From an uncultured Pelagibacteraceae bacterium (GTDB lineage: Bacteria; Pseudomonadota; Alphaproteobacteria; Pelagibacterales; Pelagibacteraceae): 33,811 nt of DNA. The position numbers were made by a program, and so were the translations under genes. This document shows, piece after piece, positions 32,812 to 33,811 of the stretch. Location: contig CACFSO010000010.1 of the NCBI GenBank assembly GCA_902568975.1, positions 1 to 33,811 of the forward strand, written 5' to 3'. How positions within the stretch are numbered: the first letter of the stretch is position 1; every line of letters begins with the position of its first letter. The notes beneath the pieces were generated by a model, which was not told the DNA's origin, made no database searches, and saw nothing but the letters and a program-made list of their open reading frames with translations.

Positions 32812-33811
32812 ATTTATAGCTTACTAGTTGATATAGACCTACAGGACCCCTTGGAGGTAATTTGTTTGTTGATATTCCAACTTCTCCTCCAAATCCAAAC
32901 TCACCACCATCGGCAAATTGTGTTGATGAATTATGAATAGCAATTGAACTTTTTACATTTTTTAAAAAATATTTTGCTGCTATTTTATTTTTTGTAATAA
33001 TTGCATCAGTATGCATTGTTCCATACCTATTAATATGACTAACTGCATCTACAATGTCATTTACTAATTTTACAGAAATTTTTGCTGATAAAAATTCAGT
33101 TGACCAGGTTTTATAAGTTGCTTTTTTTATTTTTCCACTAAACAATTTTTTAATTTTTTGATCAGCATAAATAATACATCCTTTTTTAGTAAGTTCATTC
33201 AAAATTATATTTATATACTTCGATTTTTTTTTATGTATTAGTAATGTTTCGGTAGCTCCACAGATACTTGTATTTCTTAACTTGGCATTTACTATTATTT
33301 TTTTTGCCATGTTTAAATTCGCGTCTTTATCAATATAAGTATGACACATTCCTTCAAGATGACCTATAACTGGAACTGAAGACAGTTCTTGTACTTTTTT
33401 TACCAAATTTTTTCCACCCCTCGGTATTATAACATCAATATATTGACTCATTTTTGAAAGCATAAAATCAACTAATTTTCTACTTTTATTATCTACAAAT
33501 TGCACAAAATTTTGATTTATTCTGTTTTTTTTTAAAGAAAGTCTGAATAAGTTAGCTAAAATTTTATTAGTGAAGTATGCTTCTGAACCTCCTCTAAGTA
33601 TTACACAATTTCCAGATTTAAAGCATAAAGTTGAAACATCTGCTGTAACATTAGGTCTGCTTTCGTATATGACACCAATAACACCAATAGGTACCGTTAT
33701 TTTTTTAATTCTTAGACCATTAGGCCTTTTCCATTGATCTAATTCAAAATTAACAGGATCTTTAAAGTTTAAAATAGTTTTAATCGATTTAATTATAGAG
33801 TTAATTTTATT
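32777..33811 (-). CDS. proA: Gamma-glutamyl phosphate reductase ProA, 5' end outside the window
   Basis: ProA reduces gamma-glutamyl phosphate to glutamate semialdehyde with NADPH in proline synthesis. The frame stays open from its stop at 32777 to the last base of the window, so the apparent GTG start at 33505 is internal. The upstream part reads PIGVIGVIYESRPNVTADV and CVILRGGSEAYFTNK, both classic ProA. The catalytic cysteine is in NTSICGATETLLIHK. GGEFGFGGEVGISTNKLPPRGPVGL near the C terminus is the family signature (in part: GEVGISTNKLPPRGPVGL). About 344 residues are visible of roughly 415, so about 70 N-terminal residues are missing. nadD follows with an overlap. Confidence 0.96.
   Translation of the reverse strand, partial: NKINSIIKSIKTILNFKDPVNFELDQWKRPNGLRIKKITVPIGVIGVIYESRPNVTADVSTLCFKSGNCVILRGGSEAYFTNKILANLFRLSLKKNRINQNFVQFVDNKSRKLVDFMLSKMSQYIDVIIPRGGKNLVKKVQELSSVPVIGHLEGMCHTYIDKDANLNMAKKIIVNAKLRNTSICGATETLLIHKKKSKYINIILNELTKKGCIIYADQKIKKLFSGKIKKATYKTWSTEFLSAKISVKLVNDIVDAVSHINRYGTMHTDAIITKNKIAAKYFLKNVKSSIAIHNSSTQFADGGEFGFGGEVGISTNKLPPRGPVGLYQLVSYKYEIYGKGQIRK

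Noticed and set aside
32777..33505. proA as a short 242-residue protein from a GTG
   Set aside because: The frame runs on to the window edge and encodes further conserved ProA sequence (VIGVIYESRPN, ILRGGSEA).

Overview
The window is an AT-rich, very densely packed bacterial chromosome segment. I read it as Pelagibacterales (SAR11, Candidatus Pelagibacter-like). The reasons are the low GC, AAA/AAT/ATT-dominated coding, near-zero intergenic space, typical alphaproteobacterial gene orders (trmD-rplS, sdhCDAB/mdh/sucCDAB/lpd, priA-atpHAGDC, proA-nadD-rsfS) and a DmdA that reads like the SAR11 DMSP demethylase. I see no mobile element, CRISPR array, tRNA, rRNA or pseudogene. No gene-free stretch exceeds 300 bases; the two longest are 123 bp (mmsA/mdh) and 107 bp (priA/atpH).

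Layout. 1-1210: 3' part of trmD, then rplS with a long charged tail. 1229-4337: leuC, leuD, leuB (leucine synthesis). 4364-8901: dmdC, dmdB, dmdA, a DMSP demethylation and methylmercaptopropionate module. 8917-9915: asd. 9905-13156: sdhC, sdhD, sdhA, sdhB (complex II). 13172-14665: mmsA on the minus strand, breaking an otherwise co-directional run. 14789-23405: mdh, sucC, sucD, sucA, sucB, lpd. 23424-25385: priA. 25493-30281: atpH, A, G, D, C (complete F1 of ATP synthase). 30278 to the window end, minus strand: rppH, ctpA, rsfS, nadD, proA (read in the order proA to rppH), with proA cut by the window edge.

Together the central block encodes every step from 2-oxoglutarate to oxaloacetate except fumarase, next to the F1 motor. 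The DMSP module brings in reduced sulfur and C1 units and yields acyl-CoA thioesters. Asd leads to the methionine/threonine/lysine branch, and MmsA feeds propionyl-CoA or acetyl-CoA into central metabolism.

The strongest unusual signal is in complex II. By fixed spacing from conserved motifs, both heme b axial histidines are absent (Gln in SdhC, Tyr in SdhD, and SdhD has no histidine at all), while the quinone-site residues are kept. This predicts a heme-free succinate:quinone oxidoreductase. Secondary signals are a PriA lacking one of eight zinc cysteines, a consensus TATAAT placed so that dmdA mRNA could be leaderless, hairpins at the priA start and in the priA-atpH gap, and a plausible promoter for the inverted mmsA.
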